NCBI RefSeq assembly: GCF_965279055.1
Contig: NZ_OZ257125.1
Coordinates: 2,294,001 to 2,358,000, forward strand
Source of the DNA: Hydrocarboniphaga sp965279055
GTDB taxonomy: Bacteria > Pseudomonadota > Gammaproteobacteria > Nevskiales > Nevskiaceae
DNA length: 64,000 nt
Direction of reading: 5' to 3'
The notes beneath the pieces are model-generated. The model was given only the letters and a program-made list of their open reading frames with translations, did no database searches and had not been told where the DNA came from. The translations under genes and the position numbers were made by a program. This document shows positions 6,875 through 15,198 of this stretch, piece after piece (the first letter of the stretch is position 1; every line of letters starts with the position of its first letter).

Positions 6875-9280
6875 ATGGGAAGCGATCACAACCTCGGCGC
6901 CATGAGCCAGAACGTGCTGTGGTATTCGCAGCTGGGCATGAAGGACGTCGAGATCGTCGGCGGCAAGAACGCCTCGCTCGGTGAAATGATCGGCAACCTC
7001 GCCGCGTCGGGCGTCAAGGTGCCGAACGGCTTTGCGACCACCGCCTCCGCCTACCGCGAGTTCCTCGCGTTCGAAGGCCTGGCCGACAAGATCAACGCCC
7101 AGCTCGACGCGCTCGACGTCGACGACGTGCAGGAGCTGGCCAAGGTGGGCAAGGCGATCCGCGAAGCCGTGGTCAAGGCGCCGTTCCCGGCCGAGCTGGA
7201 AAAGGAAATCCGCGCCGCCTACGACGTGCTGCTGGCCGAAAGCACCGCCGAGATCTCGGTCGCGGTGCGCTCCTCCGCCACCGCCGAAGACCTGCCGGAC
7301 GCCTCCTTCGCCGGCCAGCAGGAAACCTTCCTCAACGTGCAGGGCATCGAAAGCGTGCTGCACGCGATCAAGGAAGTGTTCGCCTCGCTGTTCAACGACC
7401 GCGCGATCAGCTACCGCGTGCATCAGAACTTCGCGCACAGCCAGGTCGCGCTGTCCGCCGGCATCCAGCGCATGGTGCGCTCCGACCGCGGCGCCTCCGG
7501 CGTCATGTTCACGATGGACACCGAGTCCGGTTTCCGCGACGCGGTGTTCATCACCGCCAGCTATGGCCTCGGCGAAGCCGTGGTCCAGGGCGCGGTCAAC
7601 CCCGACGAGTTCTACGCCTACAAGCCCTCGCTGCGCAGCGGCAAGCCGTCAATCCTGAAGCGTGGCCTTGGCGAAAAAGCCAAGAAGATGATCTACACCA
7701 AGGACCGCATGCTCGGCCGCACCGTCGAGTTCGTGCCGGTGTCGACCGAAGAGCGCCAGAAGTTCTGCATCAACGACGACGACGTCGAGAACCTGTCGCG
7801 ACAGGCGCTGATCATCGAGGACCATTACGGCCGCCCGATGGACATCGAATGGGGCAAGGACGGCGTCGACGGCGGCCTGTACATCCTGCAGGCACGCCCG
7901 GAGACGGTGCAGTCGCGCAGCAGCGCCAACACGCTGCGTCGCTACAAGCTCAAGGGCAAGAGCACGGTGCTGGCCTCGGGCCGCGCGATCGGCCAGAAGA
8001 TCGGCGCCGGCAAGGTACGCCTGCTGAAGTCGCTCGACGAAATGGCGCGCGTGCAGATCGGCGACGTGCTCGTCACCGACATGACGGATCCCGATTGGGA
8101 GCCGGTGATGAAGCGCGCCAGCGCCATCGTCACCAACCGCGGCGGCCGCACCTGCCACGCGGCGATCATCGCCCGCGAGCTGGGTATCCCGGCCGTGGTC
8201 GGCTGCGGCGACGCTACCGCGGTGCTGAAAGACGGCCAGCTGGTCACGGTCAGCTGCGCCGAAGGCGACACCGGCCAGATCTATGACGGCAACATCGACT
8301 TCGTCGTCGACGAAATCGCGCTCGACAAGATGCCGGAGATTCCGGTCAAGATCATGATGAACGTCGGCACGCCGGAGCAGGCGTTCGACTTCGCCGCGCT
8401 GCCGCATCGCGGCGTCGGCCTGGCGCGCACCGAGTTCATCGTCAACCGCCAGATCGGCATTCATCCGCAGGCCCTGCTGGACATCGACAACCAGCCGCCC
8501 GAGATTCGCCGCACGATCGACTCGATGATCGCCGCCTACGCCAGCCCGCGCGACTACTTCGTCAAGCGCCTGGCCGAAGGCATCGCCACCATCGCCGCGG
8601 CCTTCGCGCCGGAGCCGGTGATCGTGCGCATGTCGGACTTCAAGTCCAACGAGTACGCCAACCTGGTCGGCGGCAAGCGTTACGAGCCGCACGAAGAAAA
8701 CCCGATGATCGGCTTCCGCGGCGCCTCGCGCTACATCGCCGAAAGCTTCCGTCCCTGCTTCGACATGGAATGCGAGGCGATGAAGTTCGTGCGCGAGGAA
8801 ATGGGTCTGACCAACGTCAAGATCATGATCCCGTTCGTGCGCACCGTCGGTGAAGCCAAGCGCGTCAACGAGATCCTCGCCGAGAATGGCCTCAAGCGCG
8901 GCGAAAACGGCCTGCAGGTCATCATGATGTGCGAGCTGCCGAGCAACGCGGTGCTGGCCGACCAGTTCCTGGAGCACTTCGACGGTTTCTCGATCGGCTC
9001 CAACGACATGACGCAGCTGACGCTGGGCCTGGATCGCGACTCCGGCCTGATCGCGCACCTGTTCGACGAGCGCAACGACGCGGTCAAGGCGATGCTGAGC
9101 ATGGCGATCAAGGCCTGCAAGAAGGCCAACAAGTACGTCGGCATCTGCGGCCAGGGCCCGTCGGACCATCCGGATCTGGCCAAGTGGCTGCTCGATCAGG
9201 GCATCGAATCGATGTCGCTGAACCCGGACACCGTGGTCGAAACCTGGCTGTTCCTGGCCGGCCAGAGCCCGGCCGCCTGA
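6875..9280 (+). CDS. ppsA: Phosphoenolpyruvate synthase
   Basis: An 801-residue enzyme converting pyruvate, ATP and water to PEP, AMP and Pi for gluconeogenesis. The N-terminal nucleotide-binding domain begins LWYSQLGMKDVEIVGGKN. The swivelling phosphohistidine domain carries GGRTCHAAIIAREL with active-site His428. The C-terminal TIM barrel ends with GICGQGPSDHP. The ATG at 6875 has GGAG about 12 bases upstream; the ATG at 6902 (MSQNVLWY) fits the family start slightly better but has no ribosome-binding site, so either is possible. It is regulated post-translationally by the divergent ppsR. Confidence 0.96.
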   Translation: MGSDHNLGAMSQNVLWYSQLGMKDVEIVGGKNASLGEMIGNLAASGVKVPNGFATTASAYREFLAFEGLADKINAQLDALDVDDVQELAKVGKAIREAVVKAPFPAELEKEIRAAYDVLLAESTAEISVAVRSSATAEDLPDASFAGQQETFLNVQGIESVLHAIKEVFASLFNDRAISYRVHQNFAHSQVALSAGIQRMVRSDRGASGVMFTMDTESGFRDAVFITASYGLGEAVVQGAVNPDEFYAYKPSLRSGKPSILKRGLGEKAKKMIYTKDRMLGRTVEFVPVSTEERQKFCINDDDVENLSRQALIIEDHYGRPMDIEWGKDGVDGGLYILQARPETVQSRSSANTLRRYKLKGKSTVLASGRAIGQKIGAGKVRLLKSLDEMARVQIGDVLVTDMTDPDWEPVMKRASAIVTNRGGRTCHAAIIARELGIPAVVGCGDATAVLKDGQLVTVSCAEGDTGQIYDGNIDFVVDEIALDKMPEIPVKIMMNVGTPEQAFDFAALPHRGVGLARTEFIVNRQIGIHPQALLDIDNQPPEIRRTIDSMIAAYASPRDYFVKRLAEGIATIAAAFAPEPVIVRMSDFKSNEYANLVGGKRYEPHEENPMIGFRGASRYIAESFRPCFDMECEAMKFVREEMGLTNVKIMIPFVRTVGEAKRVNEILAENGLKRGENGLQVIMMCELPSNAVLADQFLEHFDGFSIGSNDMTQLTLGLDRDSGLIAHLFDERNDAVKAMLSMAIKACKKANKYVGICGQGPSDHPDLAKWLLDQGIESMSLNPDTVVETWLFLAGQSPAA

Positions 9281-9942
9281 AGCCACTCGCGCCAGGTCTC
9301 ATCGCGGCGCTCGCGCTGCTGCTGCTCATCGGCAGCAGTGCGAACGCCAGCGGCACGCCCGGCAAGTTCGACTACTGGGTGCTGGCGCTGTCCTGGTCGC
9401 CGCAATACTGCGCCACCGCCGGCAAACCTTCGGAATTCCAGTGCAATCGCGAGCAGCCTTACGGCTTCGTCGTGCATGGCCTGTGGCCGCAGTTCGAGCG
9501 CGGCTTCCCGAGCAACTGCAACAAGGCGCCCTATCTGCCGCAGCCGCTGATCGATCGCTTGCTGCCGATCATGCCGAGCAAGGGCCTGATCCTGCACGAG
9601 TGGAAAACGCACGGCACCTGCAGCGGTCTGGAGGCGCAGGCCTATGTCGACAGGATCGAGGCGACCTATCGCGGCCTCCGCATTCCGGATGCCTACCGGC
9701 ATGTCGACAAGGCGCTGAGCCTGAAGCCCTCGGCGTTCGAGGCCGCGCTGATCGCCGCCAATCCACAGCTGAAGCCGGACGGCATCTCGCTGCAGTGTCG
9801 CGGCCCGTATCTGGCCGAAGTGCGAATCTGCTTCGACACCGCCGGCGCGCCGCGCCAGTGCGGCCCTGATCTGGACGACCGCTGCGGCAAGACGCTGATG
9901 CTCAGGCCAGCGGGCGGTCGGCTGGTTCCGCTACAACCCTAG
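9277..9942 (+). CDS. Secreted ribonuclease T2 family protein, apparent CTG start
   Basis: A roughly 221-residue RNase T2. The two active-site blocks are clear: FVVHGLWPQ (CAS I His) and LHEWKTHGTC (CAS II Glu and His), and several Cys can form disulfides. The hydrophobic leader LIAALALLLLIGSSANASG is a signal peptide, so it acts in the periplasm or outside. There is no ATG or TTG near the leader. The codon that best opens the signal peptide is CTG at 9277, overlapping the ppsA stop as CTGA. The nearest GTG (9184) would add about 31 residues of shadow sequence. The start is therefore inferred. Confidence 0.88.
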   Translation: MKPLAPGLIAALALLLLIGSSANASGTPGKFDYWVLALSWSPQYCATAGKPSEFQCNREQPYGFVVHGLWPQFERGFPSNCNKAPYLPQPLIDRLLPIMPSKGLILHEWKTHGTCSGLEAQAYVDRIEATYRGLRIPDAYRHVDKALSLKPSAFEAALIAANPQLKPDGISLQCRGPYLAEVRICFDTAGAPRQCGPDLDDRCGKTLMLRPAGGRLVPLQP

Positions 9943-9954
9943 CCTGGACCTGAC

Positions 9955-10767
9955 ATGCCCGATTCGAATCGCGTGCTCGTGGATGTTCGCGACGGCATCG
10001 CCACCGTCAGCCTGAATCGCGCCGACAAGCACAACGCGCTGGACCTGCCGATGTTCGATGCGATCGTCGACGCCGCCGCGCAGCTGCGCAAGCGCAAGGA
10101 TCTGCGCGTCGTGATCCTGCGCGGTGCAGGGCCGTCGTTCTGCTCGGGCCTCGACGTGGGCAGCGTGCTCGGCAAGCCGCTGAAAATGGCCCGCAGCTTC
10201 GCCACCTACGGACTCAGACGTGCCAATGTGTTCCAGCAGGTCGGCCTGTGCTGGCGCGAACTGCCGGTGCCGGTGATCGCCGCGATCCACGGCAGCTGCT
10301 ACGGCGGCGGCCTGCAGATCGCGCTCGGCGCGGATTTTCGCATCGCCGCGGCCGACGCCAAGCTATCGATCATGGAAGTCAAATGGGGCTTGGTGCCGGA
10401 CATGTCCGGCACGGTGACCCTGCGCGAACTGATGCCGCTGGATGTCGCCAAGAAGCTGGCGATGACCGGACAGATCGTCAGCGGCATGGAAGCCCTGGCA
10501 CTGCACCTGGTCACCGAGGTTGCGGCCGATCCGTATGCGGCGGCGCTGGAACTGGCGCAGGCCCTGATCGCCAGATCGCCAGACGCGCTGGCCGGCACCA
10601 AGCAACTGTTCGACAGCAACTGGCGCAGCGTCGGCGAGGCCGGCGCGCTGGGGCTGGAACGCAAGATCCAGCTGCGCATGCTGCTGGGGCCGAATCAGCG
10701 CGAAGCGGGCAAGGCCAATGTCGAGAAGCGTGCGCCGGTGTTCAAGCCGCGCAGCTTCGGCGGCTAG
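9955..10767 (+). CDS. Crotonase/enoyl-CoA hydratase family protein
   Basis: A 270-residue crotonase-fold enzyme acting on an acyl-CoA. It has ATVSLNRADKHNALD near residue 16, the oxyanion-hole segment FCSGLDV near residue 62, and AAIHGSCYGGGLQIALGAD near residue 107. Catalytic Glu131 of rat hydratase corresponds to the SIMEVKWGLVPD region, where Glu and Asp are kept. The substrate cannot be read from sequence, and similar proteins are named enoyl-CoA hydratase or isomerase. It starts 12 bases after the RNase T2 gene. Confidence 0.9.
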   Translation: MPDSNRVLVDVRDGIATVSLNRADKHNALDLPMFDAIVDAAAQLRKRKDLRVVILRGAGPSFCSGLDVGSVLGKPLKMARSFATYGLRRANVFQQVGLCWRELPVPVIAAIHGSCYGGGLQIALGADFRIAAADAKLSIMEVKWGLVPDMSGTVTLRELMPLDVAKKLAMTGQIVSGMEALALHLVTEVAADPYAAALELAQALIARSPDALAGTKQLFDSNWRSVGEAGALGLERKIQLRMLLGPNQREAGKANVEKRAPVFKPRSFGG

Positions 10768-10783
10768 CCGCCTTAACAAATTC

Positions 10784-10879
10784 CGTTCGTCCCGAGTCGC
10801 CGCCTTAGCGGCGTATCGAGGGACTAGAACGCGATCCGGCCCCTCGATACGCAGGCAAGCCCGCTACTCGGGACGAACG
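10784..10879. repeat. Dispersed palindromic repeat, family 1, copy C
   Basis: A well-preserved element with CGTTCGTCCCGAG at the left, GTATCGAGGGAC and CCCTCGATACGC inside, and GCTACTCGGGACGAACG at the right. It lies between the convergent crotonase and darP genes and can fold into one long hairpin. Confidence 0.88.
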
Positions 10880-10898
10880 GGGTTCGCTGAAAAATCCG

Positions 10899-11507
10899 CT
10901 ACACCACCGACTGCTGCTCGAAGCGCTGCTGCAGCGCGATCCGCAGTTTCTGGAACAGCTCGCGATACAGCCGCCCCTTCGGCACCGGCGCTTCCTTGTC
11001 CGGCATGCTGTCCTGCAGCCGCGTCTGTTCGCGGCGCGTGGTGCGGATCAGCGAGCGCAGCTGCTGCAGGTTGGTTTCCGGAAACAGCGCCGCCCATTCG
11101 GTGACCGCGGCGTCGTCGTCGAGCAGCTTGGTGCGCCAGACTTCGGCGTCCTGCAATACCTTGTTCTGTCCATGGCGCCAGGCGTGGATCGCGGCGCGAT
11201 AAGGCTCGACTTCGGCCTCGCGCAGCATCTTGCCGATGAACTGCGCCTGGCGGCGGATCGCCTCGCGCGACGTCAGCCGCTGCAGCTCGACCAGCGCGTT
11301 GCGCAGACGGTCTTCCATCTCCAGCGCGGCGAGCTGCGCTGGCGGCAACTCGAGCAACGCCAGGCCGAGGTCCTGCAGCTCGTGCATGGCCTGCTTGACC
11401 TGGGTCTTGCTCGGCCCGAAATCCTCAGGCTCAGAATCAAGCGCACTGCGCAGATCCGGGCGCCAGTCGCTGCCCTTGGTGCTGCCTGATTTGCCGCTTG
11501 CTGCCAT
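10899..11507 (-). CDS. darP: Ribosome-associated protein DarP (YjgA, DUF615)
   Basis: A 202-residue helical protein of the YjgA family, which binds the 50S subunit late in assembly near the peptidyl-transferase centre. Typical segments are PSKTQVKQAMHELQDLG, LQRLTSREAIRRQAQFIGKM and WRTKLLDDDAAVTEW. The frame is open 13 codons further upstream, but the ATG at 11507 has GGGAG at good spacing and a family-like opening, so it was chosen. Confidence 0.93.
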   Translation of the reverse strand: MAASGKSGSTKGSDWRPDLRSALDSEPEDFGPSKTQVKQAMHELQDLGLALLELPPAQLAALEMEDRLRNALVELQRLTSREAIRRQAQFIGKMLREAEVEPYRAAIHAWRHGQNKVLQDAEVWRTKLLDDDAAVTEWAALFPETNLQQLRSLIRTTRREQTRLQDSMPDKEAPVPKGRLYRELFQKLRIALQQRFEQQSVV

Positions 11508-11586
11508 GCCTGCTCCCGCCGCTCGTTTGCCTGCAACTACCCGCAAACGTTCGGATGAACCCGCGGCCCTGCTTTCAGCTCGTCAT

Positions 11587-12777
11587 TCAGAGCACCATCT
11601 CGGCCTTGGGGCCGACGCCGACCGCCGGGGTCACCGGCTCGCGCGGCAGCCGGATGTGGAACTCGGTGCCCTCGCCCACTTTCGACTCGGCCCAGATCTC
11701 GCCGCCGTGGTGGCGAACGATTTTACGGCAGATCGCCAGGCCGATGCCGGTGCCCTCGTAGTCGTCGGCATGGTGCAGGCGCCGGAACACGGCGAAAATC
11801 GTCTCCAGCTGGTCGGCCGGCACGCCGATGCCATTGTCCTTGATCATCAGGTGCCAGTGCCCGCCTTCGGGCCAGGCGCTGACCCGCACCAGCGGCGCAA
11901 CGCCGGGGCGATGGAACTTGCTGGCATTGTCGATCAGGTTCTGGAACAGCTGCGTCAGCAGGCCGTGATCGGCCTTGATCTCGGGCATCGAGTCGTCGAG
12001 CACCACGCTGGCGCCGCGGCTCTCCAGCGTCGGCTTGAGTGCCGACAAGGCCTTGTGGAAAGTGCCTTCGAGCGAGGCGCGCGCAAACGAGGAATCGCCT
12101 CGGCCGACTCGCGACAGCGCCAGCAGGTCGGTGATCAGGGTCTGCATCTGGCGCACCCCCTTGTCGATGAAATCGAGAAACTCGATCGCGTCGCCGCTGA
12201 GCTTGTCGCGATGACGCCGCGTCAGCAGCTGCGAGAAACCGGCGACGTTGCGCAGCGGCGCCTGCAGATCGTGCGAGGTGATGTAGGCGAACTGCTCGAG
12301 TTCCTGCACCGCGCGCTTGTACTCGGCCAGCGAGCGGCGCAGATCGGACTCGGCGCCCTCGCGCAGCTTGATTTCCTCGCGCAGCCGAAGATTGGCGGTC
12401 TCCAGTTCCTCGGGGGTGCGCATCGACAGCAGCCGCGGAATCAGCGGAATGATCGCGAGTGCCGTCGCCAGCGAGACCACCGCCGTCATCGCGCGCTGCC
12501 AGCCCTGCAGCCAGTACACCGGCTTCCAGACGACGACGATGTCGAGCACGTGGCCGGCGCCGCACAGGATGATGAACGCGGCGAACAGGCCGATCGCCCA
12601 GCTGAACGAGAGGCGTCGGCCTATGCTCCGGCTGACATAGATCAGCGCCAGCGGAATCATGAAATAAGCGAGCGCGACCAGCGCGTCGGAAACCACGTGC
12701 AGCAGGATCAGATTGGGCTGTTGCAGGTAGCAAACGCCATGCGGAAGAAAGCTTCCACTTTCAACCAGGGAATCCAT
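11587..12777 (-). CDS. Membrane histidine kinase with ethylene-receptor-type (ETR1-like) sensor domain
   Basis: About 396 residues. Three N-terminal helices match the copper/ethylene-binding domain of plant ETR1 and cyanobacterial homologues: FLPHGVCYL, HVVSDALVALAYFMIPLALIY and FIILCGAGHVLDI. The ETR1 residues Asp25, Tyr32, Ile35, Pro36, Cys65 and His69 all have counterparts (Asp31, Tyr38, Ile41, Pro42, Cys72, His76). A short linker leads to HisKA (SHDLQAPLRNVAGFSQLL, phospho-His169) and HATPase (N box NLIDNASKF, DNGIGVP, GTGIGLAICRKI). There is no GAF domain, unlike plant receptors. The second ATG (12777) has GGGAG six bases upstream. It is last in an operon with two response regulators. 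The sensor identity is strong by motif; actual ethylene binding is inferred. Confidence 0.88.
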   Translation of the reverse strand: MDSLVESGSFLPHGVCYLQQPNLILLHVVSDALVALAYFMIPLALIYVSRSIGRRLSFSWAIGLFAAFIILCGAGHVLDIVVVWKPVYWLQGWQRAMTAVVSLATALAIIPLIPRLLSMRTPEELETANLRLREEIKLREGAESDLRRSLAEYKRAVQELEQFAYITSHDLQAPLRNVAGFSQLLTRRHRDKLSGDAIEFLDFIDKGVRQMQTLITDLLALSRVGRGDSSFARASLEGTFHKALSALKPTLESRGASVVLDDSMPEIKADHGLLTQLFQNLIDNASKFHRPGVAPLVRVSAWPEGGHWHLMIKDNGIGVPADQLETIFAVFRRLHHADDYEGTGIGLAICRKIVRHHGGEIWAESKVGEGTEFHIRLPREPVTPAVGVGPKAEMVL

Positions 12778-12790
12778 CGCCATCTCCCGT

Positions 12791-14584
12791 TTATCCTTGA
12801 CCTGAAGCTTCGACGGGCCACCGGGCCTCGTCGAAGCCGTCCGGACCCTGCTGCAGGCGCACCGGCAGGCGCTCCGCAGTCTCGGCCGGACTGAATAGTT
12901 GGCCCTGCATCAACAGGCAGCCCATCGCCTGAAGCGTGTTGCGTTCCTGCGTGGTTTCGACGCCGGTGACCACCACCGGCAGGCCGAGCGCCGCGGCCGC
13001 GCCGCAGATCGCCAGCACCGAGCGGTACATCGCGCCGCGCTCGCCTTCCTCGTGCAGCGCGCGCATCACGTGGCGGCCGAGCTTGATGCCGGACAACGGC
13101 AAGGTCGTCAGCCACTTCAGCGCCTCGCCGTCGGGGCCGAACTGGTCGAGCAGGACGCCGAATCCGAATTCGCGTGCCTCGCGCAGCTTCGCCGCCAGGT
13201 TGTGTGCAGACTGGCCGCCGAGCAGCGACACCGGCACTTCGAGGCGTATTTCGGCCGGATCGATGCCGCAGGAGGTCGCCACGGTTGCCAGTGCCGACAG
13301 ATAACGCTCGTCTTCGAGTTCGGCTTCGCCCAGGTTCAGCGACAGCTGGCCCAGCTCCAGGCCGAGCTCGCGCCAGGCGCGCCATTGCATGAAGGCTTTC
13401 ATCGCCACGTGCAGGCCGATCTCGCAGCCGCGGCCGCTGGCCGCCGCCGCGCGCAGAAAATCCTCGGGCCCCTGCACGCCGCCGTCACGATCCCAACGCA
13501 GCAGCACTTCCACAGCGACGAAGCGCTGGGTCTGGATGTCGATCCAGGGGTGGTACAGCAGCGAGAAGCGATCCTGCTCCAGCGCCTGCTCCAGCTCGGC
13601 ACGGAATTCGGCGGCGCGGTCGGCGGCGCGCATGGTCAGGCTGCCTTCGTAGAACGCGACACCGCCGCCGCCGCGCTTGGCCTCGTACATCGCGCGGTCG
13701 GCGCGCTCCATCAGCATCTCGACGCCTTCGCCGTGCTGCGGATACATCACGATGCCGACGCTGGCGTCGAGCTCGATAGGAAGCTCGCCGATCTGGCGGA
13801 TCGCCCTGACCCGCTCGCGCAGCCGGCGCGCGCGCGGGCCGGGATCGAGCTTGCCGTCGAACTGGCGCATCAGCACCAGGAATTCGTCACCGCCGACTCT
13901 GGCAACGCTGTCGGTGGCGCGCACGCTCTCGCGCAGGATGTGCGCAACGCGCACCAGCAGATCGTCTCCGGCGCGGTGGCCATATCGATCGTTGACCGCC
14001 TTGAAGCCGTCGAGATCGATGTAGCACAGCGCGAAAGTCTCGCCGGTCAGCTGTGCCTGCGCCATCGACTGTTCGAGGCGGTCGTACAGCAGCTCGCGAT
14101 TGGCCAGGCCGGTGAGGCCGTCATGGGTGGCACGCTGGAACTCGCGATAGCGCTGATCCTCGAGTTCGTGGACCTGTTTGTTGCGCTCCACCGCGTGGCG
14201 CAGCAGGCGCAGGATCTTGCCGCCGTCGAACTGGCCCTTGACCAGATATTCCTGAGCACCGAGGCGGATCGCTTCGGCGGCGACCTGATCGTCGTCGGTG
14301 CCGGTCAGCACGACGATGGCGACGCGCCGGTCGATGGCGCGCAGCGCCTCGACGTTGTGCACGCCCTTGCCGTCGGGCAGGTTCAGATCGAGCAGCACGC
14401 AGGTAAAGCTGTAGCGCTGCATCTCGAGCAGCGCCTCGCTCAAGGTGCGCACGGTGCGGATCACCACCGGCTCGGTCGCGGCGACCTCGCGCAGGCTCTC
14501 TGACAGCAGCCGCGCGTCGGCGGGATTGTCTTCGACCAGTAGCAGGCCGATGGGCTGACGTCGGCTGGCGGCCACAGCGCCCAT
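12791..14584 (-). CDS. Response regulator REC-GGDEF-EAL protein (diguanylate cyclase with degenerate EAL)
   Basis: 597 residues. The receiver domain has phospho-acceptor Asp66 (CVLLDLNLP) and the LVKG lysine. The GGDEF domain (about 150-312) is intact, with GGDEF at 231-235 and the inhibitory RxxD site (RATD, 222-225), so it should make c-di-GMP with product inhibition. The EAL domain (about 325-580) is eroded: EVL for EAL, DQFG for DDFG, KLG for KID and VTGVE for AEGVE. It is probably a c-di-GMP receptor or relic rather than a phosphodiesterase. The start overlaps the upstream regulator's stop (TGATG), and a 13-base gap precedes the kinase gene. Its receiver is a likely target of that kinase. 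Confidence 0.92.
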   Translation of the reverse strand: MGAVAASRRQPIGLLLVEDNPADARLLSESLREVAATEPVVIRTVRTLSEALLEMQRYSFTCVLLDLNLPDGKGVHNVEALRAIDRRVAIVVLTGTDDDQVAAEAIRLGAQEYLVKGQFDGGKILRLLRHAVERNKQVHELEDQRYREFQRATHDGLTGLANRELLYDRLEQSMAQAQLTGETFALCYIDLDGFKAVNDRYGHRAGDDLLVRVAHILRESVRATDSVARVGGDEFLVLMRQFDGKLDPGPRARRLRERVRAIRQIGELPIELDASVGIVMYPQHGEGVEMLMERADRAMYEAKRGGGGVAFYEGSLTMRAADRAAEFRAELEQALEQDRFSLLYHPWIDIQTQRFVAVEVLLRWDRDGGVQGPEDFLRAAAASGRGCEIGLHVAMKAFMQWRAWRELGLELGQLSLNLGEAELEDERYLSALATVATSCGIDPAEIRLEVPVSLLGGQSAHNLAAKLREAREFGFGVLLDQFGPDGEALKWLTTLPLSGIKLGRHVMRALHEEGERGAMYRSVLAICGAAAALGLPVVVTGVETTQERNTLQAMGCLLMQGQLFSPAETAERLPVRLQQGPDGFDEARWPVEASGQG

Positions 14585-15039
14585 CAACTGTCGTTCCGGC
14601 CCGGCAGCTGCACGGCGCCGAACCAGAAGTCGCGGATCAGCGTCGCCAGCTCGGAGAACTGGCTCATGTCCACCGGCTTGGTCAGAAACGCGTTGGCATG
14701 GGAGTCGTAGCAGGCCAGTACGTCGCTGTCGGCACGCGAGGTGGTCAGGATCAGCACCGGGATGCGGCGCAGCTGGGGGCTCTGCTTCAGCTGCTCCAGC
14801 ACCTCGAGTCCGGATTTACGCGGCAGGTTCAGATCGAGCAGGATCAGATCCGGAGTCGGGCTGCCGGCATACTCGTCCTGGCCACGGACCATCTTCAGCG
14901 CCTGCTCGCCGTCTCGGGCGATCATCAGCGCACCACTGACACCGGCTTCTTCCAAAACCTCGCAGGCCAGCCGTACATCGGCGGGATTGTCTTCTACGAG
15001 CAGAATAACCGGCGGCTTACCAGTTTTATTATTAGACAT
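14584..15039 (-). CDS. Rcp1-like single-domain response regulator
   Basis: 151 residues consisting of one receiver domain. Key residues are the acidic pair in VEDNPADVRL, phospho-acceptor Asp69 (LILLDLNLPRKSG), the LTTS threonine and Lys121 (LTKPVD). The NPADVRL and FLTKPVDMSQF wording is typical of Rcp1-type regulators paired with kinases having SHDLQAPLRN phosphorylation sites, as in the kinase gene of this operon. With no output domain it may act as a phosphate sink or protein-binding switch. The ATG at 15039 is preferred; another in-frame ATG lies six codons upstream (15057). Confidence 0.92.
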   Translation of the reverse strand: MSNNKTGKPPVILLVEDNPADVRLACEVLEEAGVSGALMIARDGEQALKMVRGQDEYAGSPTPDLILLDLNLPRKSGLEVLEQLKQSPQLRRIPVLILTTSRADSDVLACYDSHANAFLTKPVDMSQFSELATLIRDFWFGAVQLPGRNDS

Positions 15040-15086
15040 AGCGACCACTTGCTCCATTCGCCACCTAATGGGCCGAGCCAGACTAC

Positions 15087-15106
15087 GGCACTCCGCGCGG
15101 AGTGCC
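15087..15106. promoter_or_regulatory. Perfect 20-base palindrome in a divergent intergenic region
   Basis: GGCACTCCGC followed directly by its reverse complement, with no loop bases. It lies between the start of the signalling operon (15039, minus) and the DMT transporter (15199, plus), 48 bases upstream of the former. The absence of a loop suits a dimeric protein-binding site better than a terminator. No regulator is known. Confidence 0.45.
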
Positions 15107-15198
15107 AATGTTAGACGCGCGGCGTCGGCCGATCGGTAGGGAAAGTGCGCGTCGGCGTACCGTGCAATCCGATTTCCGCTGCCGTTAGCCTTGCCGAC

